Assembly (NCBI GenBank): GCA_016858145.1
Contig: JAEHOE010000040.1
Location: forward strand, 496,001 to 560,000
From: Edaphochlamys debaryana
Taxonomy: Eukaryota > Chlorophyta > Chlorophyceae > Chlamydomonadales
DNA: 64,000 nucleotides
Direction: 5' to 3'
Under the pieces are notes generated by a model. That model did no database searches. It was given only the letters and a program-made list of their open reading frames with translations, and was not told the origin of the DNA. Shown one piece after another: positions 1 to 16,300 of the stretch (position 1 is its first letter; the number at the start of each line of letters is the position of its first letter). The translations under genes were made by a program, and so were the position numbers.

Positions 1-219
1 GGTAGGCAGGGCCGGAGCTGCAAGCTAGAGACCGAGGAGCGCAGCACTAGAAGGGAGCTCCTTGCGGGGCCCGGTGGCGTGTTGCAGCAGGTTCTGCACG
101 CCCCCATTTGCTTGAGCGCGCAGTCTGGGCCGCCAAGCCGGCAGAAGCTTTGCGGGCTGCAGTGGACAGACGCAAATGAGGGCACGGGGTCGCTGAACGC
201 ATGCCGTCTTGCCGCGCAG

Positions 220-4318
<4,099 letters not shown>

Positions 4319-7300
4319 GGGCAGCAGTAGCACTGGAAGCGGTTGGGGTGGAAAGGGTCAGGCTAGTCAGGCTGCCAGGTTAAGGCCCGTGTCGTGGCGG
4401 TTGTGGGTGGGGCAAGCATGCAATGAAGACTGAGCAGGCGGGGCGCAAGGGACAGCGCACAGCAGGCATGGGCGGACAGGACGTTTGTGACGGCCTTTGG
4501 GTTTTGGGTCGTGTGTTTTAGTGACGCTAGGCCGTGCGGCCCTCCGCGTGGGATGCATAAAGTTTTGGAACGGGCTGATCGGCTTAGCCCTGTACCCGGG
4601 ATATTGGATCATCACATCCCGCTCTACTTGTCGTTCGCTGGTCGCTTTGCTGTTGTGCATGGATATGTGTGTAGTGGCCCTCAGCTAAGCAAGGTTGCGG
4701 ATAACGTGCACAGGGCCTGCTGAGGCCGGCGCACCCTGGTGCCGCAGAGGCTATGCAGCGTACCGGATACTCTCCTTCCACCCGCACCGCCTGCTTCCCA
4801 GTGCCAGCGTGGTGTCGCCGCAAGGTTTCTCAACAGATGCAGGCCTGGTGAAAATACTGAGCACTACAGGCCCGCTGAAGAGCACTCCCGACTTCCTCTG
4901 CCCAGTGCCCACGTTCTCTTCCTCCGTCTCCCTCAGCCAGAACACCTTCTCTAGCCCCTACCCCAGCCCCAGGAACCCAGCCTCGCCCCTAACCTTTGGT
5001 CCTCGCCGAGGCAGTATGCAACCTTGGCTGGCCCACATCCAGCACCCCGCTTGCACCCTGCACAGCGCCGAAGGGCCGGACCTACCACCTGCCACTGCAA
5101 CCAGCACCGCCCTACCGCACCGCCACGCTTCATGGCCCGCCGACTGCCCTAGCCCCGATGCACCCCAGCACGCACGCCCCTTGCCTCTGGTCCGCCCCCC
5201 CTGCACGGCATCGCACCGCACCGCACCGGCTCCCCCTGGTTCCACTCGCACTTCACATGGTCCGGGTACGGCCGTTTTTGCCCCGCCCCTCTCCTGCCGC
5301 GCAGGTTGCCGCACCGGCTACACCGCCTGTTCGTCCGCCTGTTCACCTCGCTGGCATGCTGTCACGACCCAGCGTGTCATCGTGCCCACACTGACGATTG
5401 GGCGCACGGCACGGCTGGCAAACAGGGCGGTGTACCATCACCCCCTGTTCGATCAGGCCGCCAGGGCCTACCTTCCGTCCCCTGGACCGGACTTCGCCGC
5501 TCTCCAGACTGGCGAGAGCCCTCTGCCCCCAGTCAGCAGCACCCAAAAGGTGATGCTCGAGATGATAGGATTGCCGCCAGGGCCGGTCTCAGTCACCTTT
5601 TGGGTGCTGCTGACTGGGGGCAGAGGGCTCTCGCCAGTCTGGAGAGTGGCGTGCCAATACAGCTGTGGGTCGTGACAATGCTCTCAAGTCTTCGGCCGCT
5701 CACGCTCTTCCCCTCCGTCTCTGGGACTACACCTCCAATACCCACAGGTTCGGCTCCGTGGGACGTGGGGACGCTCAGGCCTCCGTGGGCGCGCTACTCG
5801 CGAACTGGCTCGGGCGATGCCGGGCCAGGAGCGGAGGACGCACAGCAGCGGCGCACAGGTAAACGGCGAGGTAAGCGGGGCTTTCTCGGGGCTTTCCTTC
5901 AGTGGAGCCGGCTCGCCAGCCCCTCTGGTGCACCGACGCGCGGAGTAGCCCGGGGTTACTCTAGGGGGGGACTTTCAGCCTGGAAGCCACTTTCGGCGGA
6001 AGGGTTCCCCGTTCACAGGCACAGGCAGTTTTGCGTCGGCCAACATAATGCGACGCCAGTCACCGCGGCACTACGCCCCGTTGTCTATAATAACACCGCC
6101 CTACTGTCCGCCCAACGCAGTGCGTCGGACGCACCTTCAGCAGGCCTTCGGGGCCATGCGCTCACCACTCAGAGCCCAGCCCCGAGGGCCAGCGCCCAGC
6201 GGGGGCCGGCATGCACTCTCCTGGCACCGCCCGCCACCACCGCAACCGCAAGCACGGTCACCGCTGCCCAACTTTTTCATTACCATCCCATCCCGCCCCT
6301 TTGCCCGCCCCACATCGCAGATCCACCTCCAGCTCTGGCGCTGGCTCCAGCCCTGGCCCTGGCCATGCCCCTGGACCTGGCTCGGATGGTGGTGCCGCTA
6401 ACGGTGCCGCCGCCGCTGCTGCTGCCGCCGTCGCAGTGGTGCAGGAAGCCTCTCGCGCGGGTGGAGGCCAAAGCGCGGCCCTGCCCCTGGCCCCGACGCT
6501 GCGGCTGTACCGGGCAGATGCTGTTGCGTGCGGGCACAGGACCCTGACGGTGCAGGGCCGAGCGCCGGATGCTGGGGCACTTGCAGGCCCCGGCACTTGT
6601 AGCCTGCAGCCATCCCGCCCACGCCGCCCCTTCACCTTCGGACAATCTTCGGTCCCTCCGGGAGGCCCCCACCACCCCATGATCAGCGGTTCCCCCGAGT
6701 TGCTTGCCAGCAACTCGCCTAATGGCCCCAAAATCGCACGAGAGGTATGAGGACGAGCGACTGGGCGAGCACGCTACGGCGGCGGCGGCAGCGGTAGCAG
6801 AAGGCCGCCCACCCCATGGGCCATGGCGCCTTCCAATACCTTGCTGTGCCGTGTGTGCACATCGTAGCCGTCCTCCAGGATACTTCCAGGGGGTTCACGC
6901 ATGCTAGCTAGCTAGCTAGCTTGTGCTGCCTCGAGTGCACTGACTGTCCCCAGGGCAGGCCTGTCAGGCCTAGTGCGGGCCTCCCGCCGGCTTCCCCCAC
7001 CCCTCACGCCTCCTCATGGCCCTTGTCATCATGTACGCGTCTCTGATCCTCACGGGGATGGAGCCAACGTAGTGGAGAGCATGTGGGACATGCATGCGTA
7101 CGGCAGGTGCTGTGTGGTGCCGTGCACAGCACTGTGCACTTGTCTACAATGGCTCGACTGCGTCTAGTGGTAGCCACACCGTTGCCTTAGGGACACACGC
7201 GCCGCGTTGGTAGCTTGCAGTTCGTGCAGGACTTCCTCGCGGTTCAATCACGCTTTCATCGCCGAGTCCGCTTCGCACAGCGGCCTCTGGCGCTCGGTCC

Positions 7301-7397
7301 CGACTGCTTTGACAGAACTCTGAGTAGAAGCACCGCTCCGTGTCCTTCTCCACCAGCCATCTCCTAGCGACCTCCAAATCCGCCGAACTCGGTCAAA
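4319..7397. other. Intergenic region between beta-amylase and V-ATPase subunit e
   Basis: No conserved protein was recognised. Open frames here (for example 4695-5675 and 5306-6547, plus strand) are proline/arginine-rich and look like GC-driven chance frames. The region holds the long inverted repeat at 5500-5646, a sequence at about 5140-5240 that recurs inverted at about 20375-20480, and a short GCTA tetranucleotide run at 6904-6920. The right end should contain the promoter and 5' leader of the V-ATPase gene; no convincing TATA box was singled out. Confidence 0.6.
5500..5646. repeat. Perfect 54-bp inverted repeat with 39-nt spacer
   Basis: Bases 5500-5553 are the exact reverse complement of 5593-5646; the spacer is 5554-5592. 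The arm begins CTCTCCAGACTGGCGAGAG and its inner end is CCCAAAAGGTGA. RNA from either strand would fold into an unbroken 54-bp stem. It may be a small-RNA hairpin precursor or a young inverted-repeat insertion; the sequence alone cannot tell. Confidence 0.95.
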
Positions 7398-7916
7398 ATG
7401 GGCTTCTGGCTGGGGACGCTCGTGTTCTTCCTGATCCAGATTGTCACAACGGCGTGCATAAACTTCTTCGGCAAGCCGGGGAAGAAGGGGTGAGTTGCGT
7501 CGGGAACTACTCTCCTGTTGCCATTGCTGTCCGCTCAGGGAACTGCAGCTAGGGCCTTTGCTGCAAGCTCTTGGTGTAGGCATCCTCTGGGCCCCGTGGC
7601 TGGTGGATTGTGGCGGGATGCAGGCCAGACTCACCGCTCAGCTTTCACCCTTCGTGCTTGCAGGCTAACGCACATCATGGCGTTCACGACTGTGTTCCAA
7701 TGTTGGTTCATGTAGGTGCTGGGCCGGGGGGGATGGGGGTGCGCAGTCTGGCGCGGCACGGCTTGCGGACTTGCCAGGAGCCACCTACACGCCTCCACCT
7801 GCGCTCACCCCCAACCCCGCGCCCTCCGCACCGTTCACTCCCCAACATCATGTAGATGGGCGATCATCTACATGGCTCAAATGAACCCTCTCATCAACCC
7901 GGAGTACAAGGAGTAA
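7398..7916 (+). CDS. V-type H+-ATPase subunit e (Vo membrane sector)
   Basis: Three exons, 7398-7489, 7664-7711 and 7856-7916, give a 66-residue protein, the usual size for this subunit. Subunit e (Vma9 in yeast, ATP6V0E in animals) is a small hydrophobic part of the membrane Vo sector of the proton pump that acidifies vacuoles and related compartments. Two membrane segments are visible: residues about 4-24 (LGTLVFFLIQIVTTA) and 38-57. The second ends in the family signature WAIIYMAQMNPLI, as in land plants. The acceptor phases fix an Ile (ATA) across the second junction; reading straight through exon 2 would hit a stop, so the intron is needed. The start Met is the first in frame and gives the family's N-terminus MGF. 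The donors are GTGAGT and GTAGGT. Confidence 0.95.
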
Positions 7917-8694
7917 AGCATGGTGAGAAGGGGTTTGCGGGGTCTGACGAACTGAACGACGGACGCGCCGGGCTTAGCGTAGACAACTCTGTCCCGGTCC
8001 CCATCATCATGCTCTGATTCCAAGATAGGTTCACGGGGGGTTCGGGGGGGGCGGGAGGGGACCAGAGGGGGACTTGGCGCGGCAGCATCTGCCACTCACG
8101 AAGTTACAGCCGGCCGCTCAAACCCTCTGGACGTCACGCTGACGACCCGTTATCGTCTGGGGCGTCGGCCGCACATAGCGACTTCAGTCGTTGCAAGGGG
8201 CTCTTGCCATGCTGTACCCGCCGTTCACACGATTCTGGACACCTGCAGTAGCCCGTCTTATCGTCCCCACTCGCCGCACAGCTTCCTGCATCCCACCCTC
8301 CTGAGCAGCCCCCAACACCCTCCCCCTTATCACCTCCCAACCCACATCCACGCTCCACAGCGCACGCGGGCATGCCACCGGTTCGCCAAATCGCTTACAG
8401 AGGGGCTCTGAGCTTGGCACCCACTTCCTGCCTCCATATCCCGCCCCACAGGCAACCATTTACGCACCCGCCATCCCCGAGGACGGCACGTGGGGGAGGC
8501 TTTCAACCGGGCGGTGGTGGCGCAACCCGAGCCGGGTTTGCTAGCACCTGCGCTGGATGCCTAGGCTGCTGGGGCGCGTGCCATGGGCCACGACCTCCTC
8601 TCTCGTTTTGCGCGCATAGCCGTATCTGGTGGAGTAATAGTACATGCGTGGCTTGAGCTTGCGCTGTGCACGGCGACTCGTGGCTGTTGCAAGC
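7917..8694. other. Intergenic region between convergent genes
   Basis: This is the 3' side of both the V-ATPase gene (plus strand) and the zinc finger HIT gene (minus strand), so it should hold two 3' untranslated regions. No gene, clear repeat or structured RNA was seen. A consensus algal TGTAA polyadenylation signal was not convincingly located for either gene. Confidence 0.5.
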
Positions 8695-10030
8695 TCAAAC
8701 GGTAAATTTCAGGCACCTGGTCTCCGTGTGGACCGTGTAACATTTCCGGCAGCAGTACTTGGACCCGCACCGCGCGCACGTGTACCTGGGGCACGTGGGG
8801 GCAGGGCGAGGGGCACACATACGGTCGCAGTCGGGGACTCAGGGTGCTCCGCAGGCTTCGGGCAATCGGGCTTGCAGGAGGGCGTACAGACCAGTGACAG
8901 CATTGCCAGGCCAGGAAGGGGGGAACGGCAATCCCGGGCTGGCAATGGTCAGCGTGCCAGGGGAGCAACTATTGGATTGCGCTACAGGGGTTCAGGGACC
9001 GGTTCAAGAACAGCCCATAGCAGCTGCCCCCAGGTAGCTGCCCCCCGGTCGCGAACCCATGGGGGCTTACCCTGACGCGTTGCCGCACACGGAGCAGAAC
9101 TTGCGCGCGCACGCGGAGGGGGAGGGCCGGGCCGCAGCGGTGATGTAGGTGGGCTTGCCGGGGGGCAGCCGGTCCAGCTCGGCCTGGCGGGCGGGGTGGA
9201 CGAGCCGGGCAACGGCACCTCAGTCAGCTGCAGGCGGAGCAGACTCCGTGGACTCAGGCTCTCATGATGGCCGCCTACTATGCGGATTGCGATCACGCGT
9301 TGCTGGCCTAGCAGTACTTGTGCTGCGCCCACAAGCTGACGTGGGCTCTTCGCCTCACCTCGTCAAGCAGGCGGCCGAAGTTCTTGGGTCCCCGGCGGTC
9401 CGCGGCGACGCCCCGCAGCTTCCGCTTGGCACCCGCCTTCTTGCCCCGCTTGCCCTTCTTGCCGCCCACCTCTGCATCATGCAAATACCGGGGGAAGAGA
9501 AACGTCACAGCTAGACCCTTGGCGCAGGGCAGCGAGAGCGTCTTGGCTGGCAATAGCAAGTGGCATTACTGGCATATGTTCCCTACTCGGCCCCGGCCCC
9601 ACCATCGTCCTCTTCCTCGTCTTCCAGGTTGAACTCCTCGTCATCCGAGGCCATTCCGAAGGGGTTATCCGCAGGATCGTTATCATTCTCCAAGGCGTCC
9701 AGGCGTGCTTGTGCAGCCTAGCAGCGGGCGGGAGCGGAGTGGGGGAAAGGGTCGGTCGCCACGCTCACACCGACGCATGCTGGTCACGACCCCTTTGGAG
9801 GTATGTGGTATGGCCTAGGCTGACGGCACGCGCACCTGCAGGCGCGTAGCCTCGTCCACCACGGCCATGCGCTGCGAGACCTTGCGCTCGCGCACAGCCC
9901 GCCTCGGCTGGGCGCCTGGGCGGGGCGACGGTGGGGTAAGCAGGCAGGTGGGGAATGGTCGGACATGCGTCCGTGGCACTCCGCACAAGGTGCCCGACAG
10001 CGAAGCCTTACTTGGCCGTGGACCTGCCAT
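8695..10030 (-). CDS. Zinc finger HIT protein, ZNHIT1/SWC6-like subunit of the SWR1 complex
   Basis: Six exons on the minus strand, in coding order 10030-10012, 9915-9836, 9717-9603, 9471-9359, 9183-9071 and 8785-8695, encode 176 residues; every phase joins. The C-terminus is a complete HIT zinc finger with ligands C139, C142, C150, C153, C158, C162, H166 and C171, ending ETRCLKFTV, which closely matches human ZNHIT1 (ETRCLKWTV). Upstream, the ARLDALENDN segment matches the ZNHIT1 alpha-helical region, followed by an acidic stretch and a Lys/Arg-rich stretch. In eukaryotes this protein (SWC6/SEF in plants, Vps71 in yeast) belongs to the SWR1/SRCAP complex that swaps H2A for H2A.Z, so a nuclear role is expected. 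Exon 1 codes only six full residues before the intron. Length is close to animal and plant homologs. Confidence 0.94.
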
Positions 10031-13000
10031 CCTGCCGAGCTGTCGACGCGCCCTTCAGCAGGAGCTGCCGTATGTCGCGGGGAATTCGCTCGGCTGGTGA
10101 TGCGCCCCGCGCTTGAACTTGGAGAAGGCAAGCTTTACAGCCTAAATTGAGGGCGAGCTCGTAGCCTTGTGCGGCAAGAGGGCTGGGAGCGCGACTAACT
10201 TTGCAATCTGCGAGTTCTGCTCCGAGCGTTCAGCGCGGCAGTCCGGCGAGTTGATGCTCTATCATATTAACCTCATAAAAACGGTGAAACAGAATACCGA
10301 GGAACGTGTGCTGGCGACAACGTGCACCTCAGGGCTGCGTGGGCTTTACCCCCGCCCCCTTCCCCCCGCTTCTTGCCACGTTGTTCTCGTCAAACCCCTT
10401 CCCCCAACATGCAATTGTGCTCTCCCGCCTTCCTAATGTGCGTTACCTCCAGCTAGTTGCACGCCTGACGTGACGCCTGCCAAGTGATCAGAGGAGATGG
10501 CCGTGGTGCCAGCATGACCGAGGGCACGCTCGGCACGCCCCAGGGTACTCGATCTCTGACACGCCTGGATTTGCCCTCCTTAGCACATCCGTGACGCCCT
10601 CGCGCTCCACCTCGTCGCCTTTCATATCTGGCTAACTGTGTTCGGAATCCGAGTCTGAGGTGCAGGTTGTGGGATACGGGGGCGCAGCCAGCTGCACGCC
10701 TGCACGGCGCTTACGTTGCAGGCACGCGCAGGCGGACCCTGTCGTCACGGCAGCCCGCAGGTCGTACTCGAGCTGCTGGCGGAAAACGGCCCGTAGCAAG
10801 GCGGCTCAGGGCCTTTACCATGCCAAAGCGCGCAGTCAGGCATGCAGTCGGGCTCTCGCTGGAGGCGGACCTGGTCCCACCTGGTAGAAGGTGTGAGATC
10901 ACCTGGCGGATCAATCCAGCCTCTAGGCTCACCGCCAACATGTCCACGTGGGAGCAGAGCTTTGCTTGCACCGGGCGCAGAGCGCAGGGACCTGCGGCGT
11001 CGGAAGACACACCGCCAAACCATCATGTCCCACGGCTTGCGCCCTACGGTAGGCTGAGCCGAGCCACGCAGGCTGTGACAGTACATTCCGGGTTCCGGCC
11101 TCCTTCTGGGTAGCTTTGCTTTGCAGGCATGGCCCCCCCTCTGGGAGGTATGCCGTGCAGCGCTTGGGGGGCCGCTGCGGTTGGAGGCTGTATTGGCGAG
11201 GATCGGCCGCTTCACTTGACCCCAACCGCACGCAGCAGGCAGGCTGTGACAGGCTGTGACAGGCCCTGCAGGCTGTGACAGGCTGTGACAATGGGGCGGG
11301 CTGTGACGGCGGACGCAGGCACGGGACAGGCAGGCTGTGACAATGACATGGGGCGGGCTGTGACGGCATGATGCAACCTGCGTGTCGCCTACACAACGGC
11401 GGGATGCAGGTTGTACCTGGATTTAAAGCAGAGCGCAATGCAGCGTAATCCGGGATCATGACGGCATGTACTGACCGGGGAGGGGCCATGTACAGGCTAA
11501 GCCCCCAGGGTGCGGGGAAGGGGTGAGGCGGGGTGAGCCTGTGGAGCCGCTCCCGCGCAAATCGAGTCCGTGCTCCTCGCCTGTTCTCCCTCGTGTTCCC
11601 TCTTGTTGGCTTGCCCCAGTCTCCGCTCGGACGTGCCCCCGCCGCCAGGCAGTGCCCCAGCGTAGAAGCAGAGAGCCGTCTTAACCAAGTTGCAGAAAGC
11701 AGGGGCCGCGAAAAGCCCTGGCGTGCCGACGCGTTTGCGGTGTTCTCCCGAGGTACGCTAGAGCGCCTGCGACTCGCCGCGCGCGCCACGCATGATGCAT
11801 GAGGGGTGTCACCTACATAATGCGCCTCGCCGCGCTGTGCAGCGCGGCGGGGTGCACGCAGGAGGGTGCACGTGCCGTGCCGCGGCCACGCGGCCACGCA
11901 GCCTCCCTCCCCCCACAGCCCCCTGCGCCGCCCGCGACCCACCGGCGACCCACCGGCCATGCACACCCAACCCGCTCCCCCACAAAAAGGGGGGCAAGCC
12001 CGGACTGCTGCGCAGCTCAGTGGTTTCGAACACGGAACACCCAACAGCCCTGCAAGCACATGTAGGATATGGTGAAGGGCTCCGAGATGCAAGGGGTTTT
12101 GAGACAAGCTGGCGGCCTAAGAGGCACTCAGAGCACAGAAGCGAGCGAGGGGGGTTTGACGAGAACAACGCGGCAAGAAGCCGCATCGAGCGAGGGGGGC
12201 CCTTCAGACCGTGCCGGAGCGGTAGCAAGTCCGCCCCGAAACGGAGTGATGTGCGGCAATCGGCCACCAATCTGCACTTGTCCCCAACATGAGACTGAAG
12301 GATAAGGTGCAAGGAGACGCCTGGGCACGGACGGGATACCACCTCCGACCCGCTCCGACCTCCTCGGCACGAAGGGGGTCCAGTGAGGTCCGCGCCGTCA
12401 GCTCTCTCTGAGATTTTGCGCAGTATTGCGACAAGCCTTAAATCTGTAACAGGGCTTGCAGGGGAATAGGAACGCCTGACAGGAGACGTATCGTCGTGAA
12501 GACGGAGCATCTTACGTCGCGAACTGGGACGCCGTCGTGTTACCGCTCTGCCCGCATAGGGATTGTGAATCAACATCAGGCTTAGGTGGCGGTGGTCGGA
12601 GAAACGCGTTCCTGCAAAGTAAGAAGAGAAGTGAGTTTCGATAGAAGTGCATCATCATCGCGGCTCGCAGCGAGCACGACTTTCTTCCGTCCCATTCCGC
12701 ACGAACTGTCTCTACTCCTTCCAGCTCTGGCCTACTCACGGCACGGCCTGTGCGCTTTAAGTCCACACTGCGGGCACCCCAAGCAGAAAGTAAAGGCGCA
12801 GCTTAAAACTTACCCCAACAACAAGAGGCAACGCGTCGAAGTTGCTCAGAGTCAACAACGAGGGCTGCAGAGTTGGACAAGTTTAGCCAGCCAGCCAACC
12901 AGTTGCTTGCGCGGGCGCCATCTCCCAACCCGGCCGCGACTTCCTAAGCCAACAACTTGGTTGTTCTGAGCAATTATTTCATGGAGCTTCGTGCATTTCA

Positions 13001-13334
13001 TTGCGGATGCGGCAAGGTGACTCGTCGTGAGGTCTGACCTCCCTTCCGCGGAGCGGCCCGGCCGGGGTTCGCCCCCTTCAGGCAAGCGCTCATGAACAAC
13101 GAGACCTTGGGATTGATTGTTAGAGGTGGTCCCGCCGCCTCGTGCAGCTCACGACGGGCCTGCTGACGGGTTCGTTCGTGTTCTCACCGGGCGAGACTAA
13201 AGGGAGCTGCTTCACTGCGAGTCTCCTGGACGCCTTGGGCCCGGCCGCGATTCTACCTCGAGCAGAAACGCCGCTTTAAGCATGCACACACATGCGTGCA
13301 CATGCCGTACCAGTATTAACCCCGTGGCCCGTGC
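10031..13334. other. Intergenic region left of the kinase-like gene
   Basis: No recognisable protein. The left end is upstream of the minus-strand zinc finger gene and should hold its promoter. A minisatellite lies at 11238-11366. A short motif around 11418-11445 (TTTAAAGCAGAGCGCAATGC) recurs with one change near 19737-19760, suggesting remains of a dispersed repeat. Several long minus-strand frames (for example 10929-12107) have no family resemblance and are treated as chance. Confidence 0.5.
11238..11366. repeat. Minisatellite built on AGGCTGTGAC
   Basis: The 10-base core AGGCTGTGAC or GGGCTGTGAC recurs at least seven times within about 130 bases, with irregular spacers such as AATGGGGC. 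It is short and degenerate. Confidence 0.8.
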
Positions 13335-16300
13335 GTGTACCACCCCGCACCCAGCAGGCTTTCAACAATGCGAGCAAGCTGGCTTTCCTCCATCTTGCCG
13401 TCCTGTTTCTCTGGCAGCGCCTCATTGCCAGGGCCACCCAGCGATGCGCACCCGGCTGCAGGGCAGAGTCAGCCGCCGCCCAGATGCCCCGGTTCCACCT
13501 CGGCGCTTTTGGACTCTGGCGAGCTCGACTGCTGCGGTTCTGAGAACCTGGCGTTCGCGCAGACCTTGTCCTCATGTCAGAGCTCCAACATGTTCCTCAC
13601 GGAATCTCTCACGGGAGATCTGAAGGCTCGGGTGCGCGTTGGAGCGACACGAGCCAGCTTGAGCCCCGTGGACCCGTCGACCCAGACCCACACGCTTCCA
13701 GGCCCGTGGGCCTCCTGCCATGCCTCCCTGGACCGGAGCTTGGGAAGGCAGCTGCGTACAGTCTTCAGCACCCCGCTGCCCTGTGACGCGGAGCCCTCAC
13801 AGCGGTCCCTCGCCCTTGCCACGTCACCCGATGACGCATGCTGGGGTCCAGCGCCGGCGACCAGCATGCCGTACCCCGTGGGTGGAACGCGGGTTTTGGG
13901 GGGCGTGGACATAACAGAACCCGTGCCCGGGCCGCGGCGCGGCCATGCACTGGCGGTGGCCCTGAGCGCCTCCAACATCCGAGACATCGCCCCCTCGGAC
14001 CCTGCCATGCGGCAGCTCCACCTGCGGTGAGATCTGCAGTCGGGGCTCCGCCTTGTCCTTGCGACCTACTAGGCTTGCGTCGTATGCCAAGTGGCCACAC
14101 CGCAGAGCCAGCGTGCAGGCGGTGGACCCCGGGGCTCTGCGTCGCGCCGCGCCGTCAGGCAGTGCCATGCTGACTGAGCCCGCTGTCCTGTTTGCCTCGC
14201 AGCCACCTCAAGCCCTTGTCGTACGGCCCCGGCACAGTCGTGTTCAAGGGTGAGCAAGTCTGCCATCGTGTCGTCCTGTCGCACGCCCCAAGCCTCGTCG
14301 GCGCTCGCCAAGCATTTCCCCACCGGGGTTCCCTGATCCCCTTGTCTGCTGCCTCCTGTCCTTCAACTTCTGCTCTGTGTCGCTCTGTGGTAACCCGCAG
14401 GCACCTGGCAGGGCCTGCTGCTGGCCGTCAAGTTCCAGCTGCTGCGCCGCAACCCAGGGACGGCCCAGGCAGCGGACGGCACGGGCGCTGGGGCCGGGGC
14501 CGAAAGTGCTACTGCCATCGCCGCTGCCCCTGCGGATAGCTCGGCGGAGGCTGCCCACCGGCAGCTCTCGTCCCTGCTCTTAGCGCACTGCGTCTCGCAC
14601 CACTCCCGGTGCGCCCGGGTGTACGCGTGCGACCTTTCTCGCGTGGAAGCCGCGGAGCCGGCCGAGGCAGGCGCCCCGCCGGCGCTGACCCTGCGGCCCT
14701 GCAACCCGGGGGAAGAAGGGGACTGCGCGGCCTGCGCCATGGAGCCGGAGCACGAGGAGGTGGGGATGGGGGACGACAACGACAGCTGCGGCCCCTCCCA
14801 CAGCGCCAGCGTGCCGCGCCGCCGCTGCAGCGGAGGCATCCCCGGCTCGCACTTCCACTTCTCCTCTGTCGTGTACGCCGAAGCATCGAGCTCGCAACCC
14901 ATGGTGCCCTCAACCGCCGCCGCGGCTGGCGCGCCCGACTGCCGTACGCTCGCTGGTCTCCTGTCGTACCTGGGCGCACGTCCAGGTAGGGCCAGCACGC
15001 ATGGGGTACATACGCATGCTGAGCATCAGCACCAAGCGGCCCTTACCTTGTTGTACCTACCCATAGCTACTCGAGCAGGTTTCGCATCTTCTCTAGTTCT
15101 CTAGAGCGCTGGACGGGGGTCGAACCCGTACCCACTCCGCTTGCGCGAGGTAGCGCGGGTTGTGCTTGCCCTTCCTGGGGGCGCGGGCCTTCCAAGCGAG
15201 CCCCGGGTGGAACTCCTTGACCTCCTTGGCGTCCAGCTTTACCAGCTGTTCGGCAAAAGTGATCAGCGTCATGGTTCGCGGAAGCGGTAGAGCGGCAGCG
15301 GTGGAGCGTGAGCGAGGGGAGGCGGGGCGCGTAAGTGCGAGCGGGGCTCTCTGATGAGACATTATGAAAGGCCCTTAGGACTCGAGGCGAGCGGCTCGAG
15401 GCACGAACCCCCCCCTAAACCCCCTCCAACCCTGCGTCCCTGGGCATGCTGGCTGTGCGCACCCAGCATAGCCACCCCAACTGGCACTTTGCCAACCCGA
15501 ATAACCTCCACCATTCACGTGCTCCTCGTCTGCTCCTTGCAACCATGATACGAACCTCAATTCGTCTCCACCCTCCGTCCCCCTGCCCGCCCCCAGGCGA
15601 CCACGTGGTGCACGTGGTCATGGAGCTGAGCACGGGGGGCAACCTGTGGCAGGGCATCGGATGCGGGGCGTACGACGCGCTGGGCGTGCTGGGCCCGCGC
15701 GGCGCGCTGCAGATGGTGCTGCATTCGGCGCGCGGCATCGCGTCCGGCCTGCAGCAGCTGCACACCTCGGGCGACGCGCACGGCAGCCTCACGCCCAGCA
15801 ACGTGCTGCTGCACTGGGCCGTCAGCGACGGCGAGATCTCGGCCGGCAGCTGCGAGTCCGTGTCGGGCGTGGGCCGGTTCAGCGTGTCGTGCGGCGGGAG
15901 CACCGGGGCGCCGCGCAGGCGCCGGGGCCTGGCTGCCCGCATCGCCGACTGCGGGATGCGGCGGCTGGTGCTGGGGCGGGAGGGCTGGCGGGCAGCACTG
16001 CCGCTGGAGGGCTCGGAGCTGCACAGCTGCGCAGCGCCGGAGCTCCTGGCGTCGGCGCGCGAGGCCGGCTCGGCCGGGGTGCTGGAGCCGTCCCCCGCCC
16101 AGGACATCTACGCGTTTGGGGCTCTGCTGTATACCATGTGTACCGGCGTGCTGCCGCCCTCGGCGGCCACCTCGGCGCCCGTGTGGCCCGCTCACGTGTG
16201 GGCGCCGCTGCGACGCCTCGGCGAGGCTTGCATGGCCGCTCAGCCCGCCGCCCGGCCCTCGGCTGCGTCTCTGTCGCGCACGCTGCTGGTGTGGGCGCAG

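Noticed and set aside
5306..6547. 413-codon plus-strand frame across the inverted repeat
   Set aside because: Runs through both hairpin arms and low-complexity DNA, with no conserved segment.
10929..12107. 392-codon minus-strand frame
   Set aside because: Spans a minisatellite and low-complexity sequence, no recognisable domain, no plausible gene structure.
15090..15135. tRNA T-arm-like hairpin (ACGGG TTCGACC CCCGT on the minus strand)
   Set aside because: Stem and loop fit a T-arm, but no acceptor partner for CCAGCGC and no D-arm or anticodon arm was found upstream.
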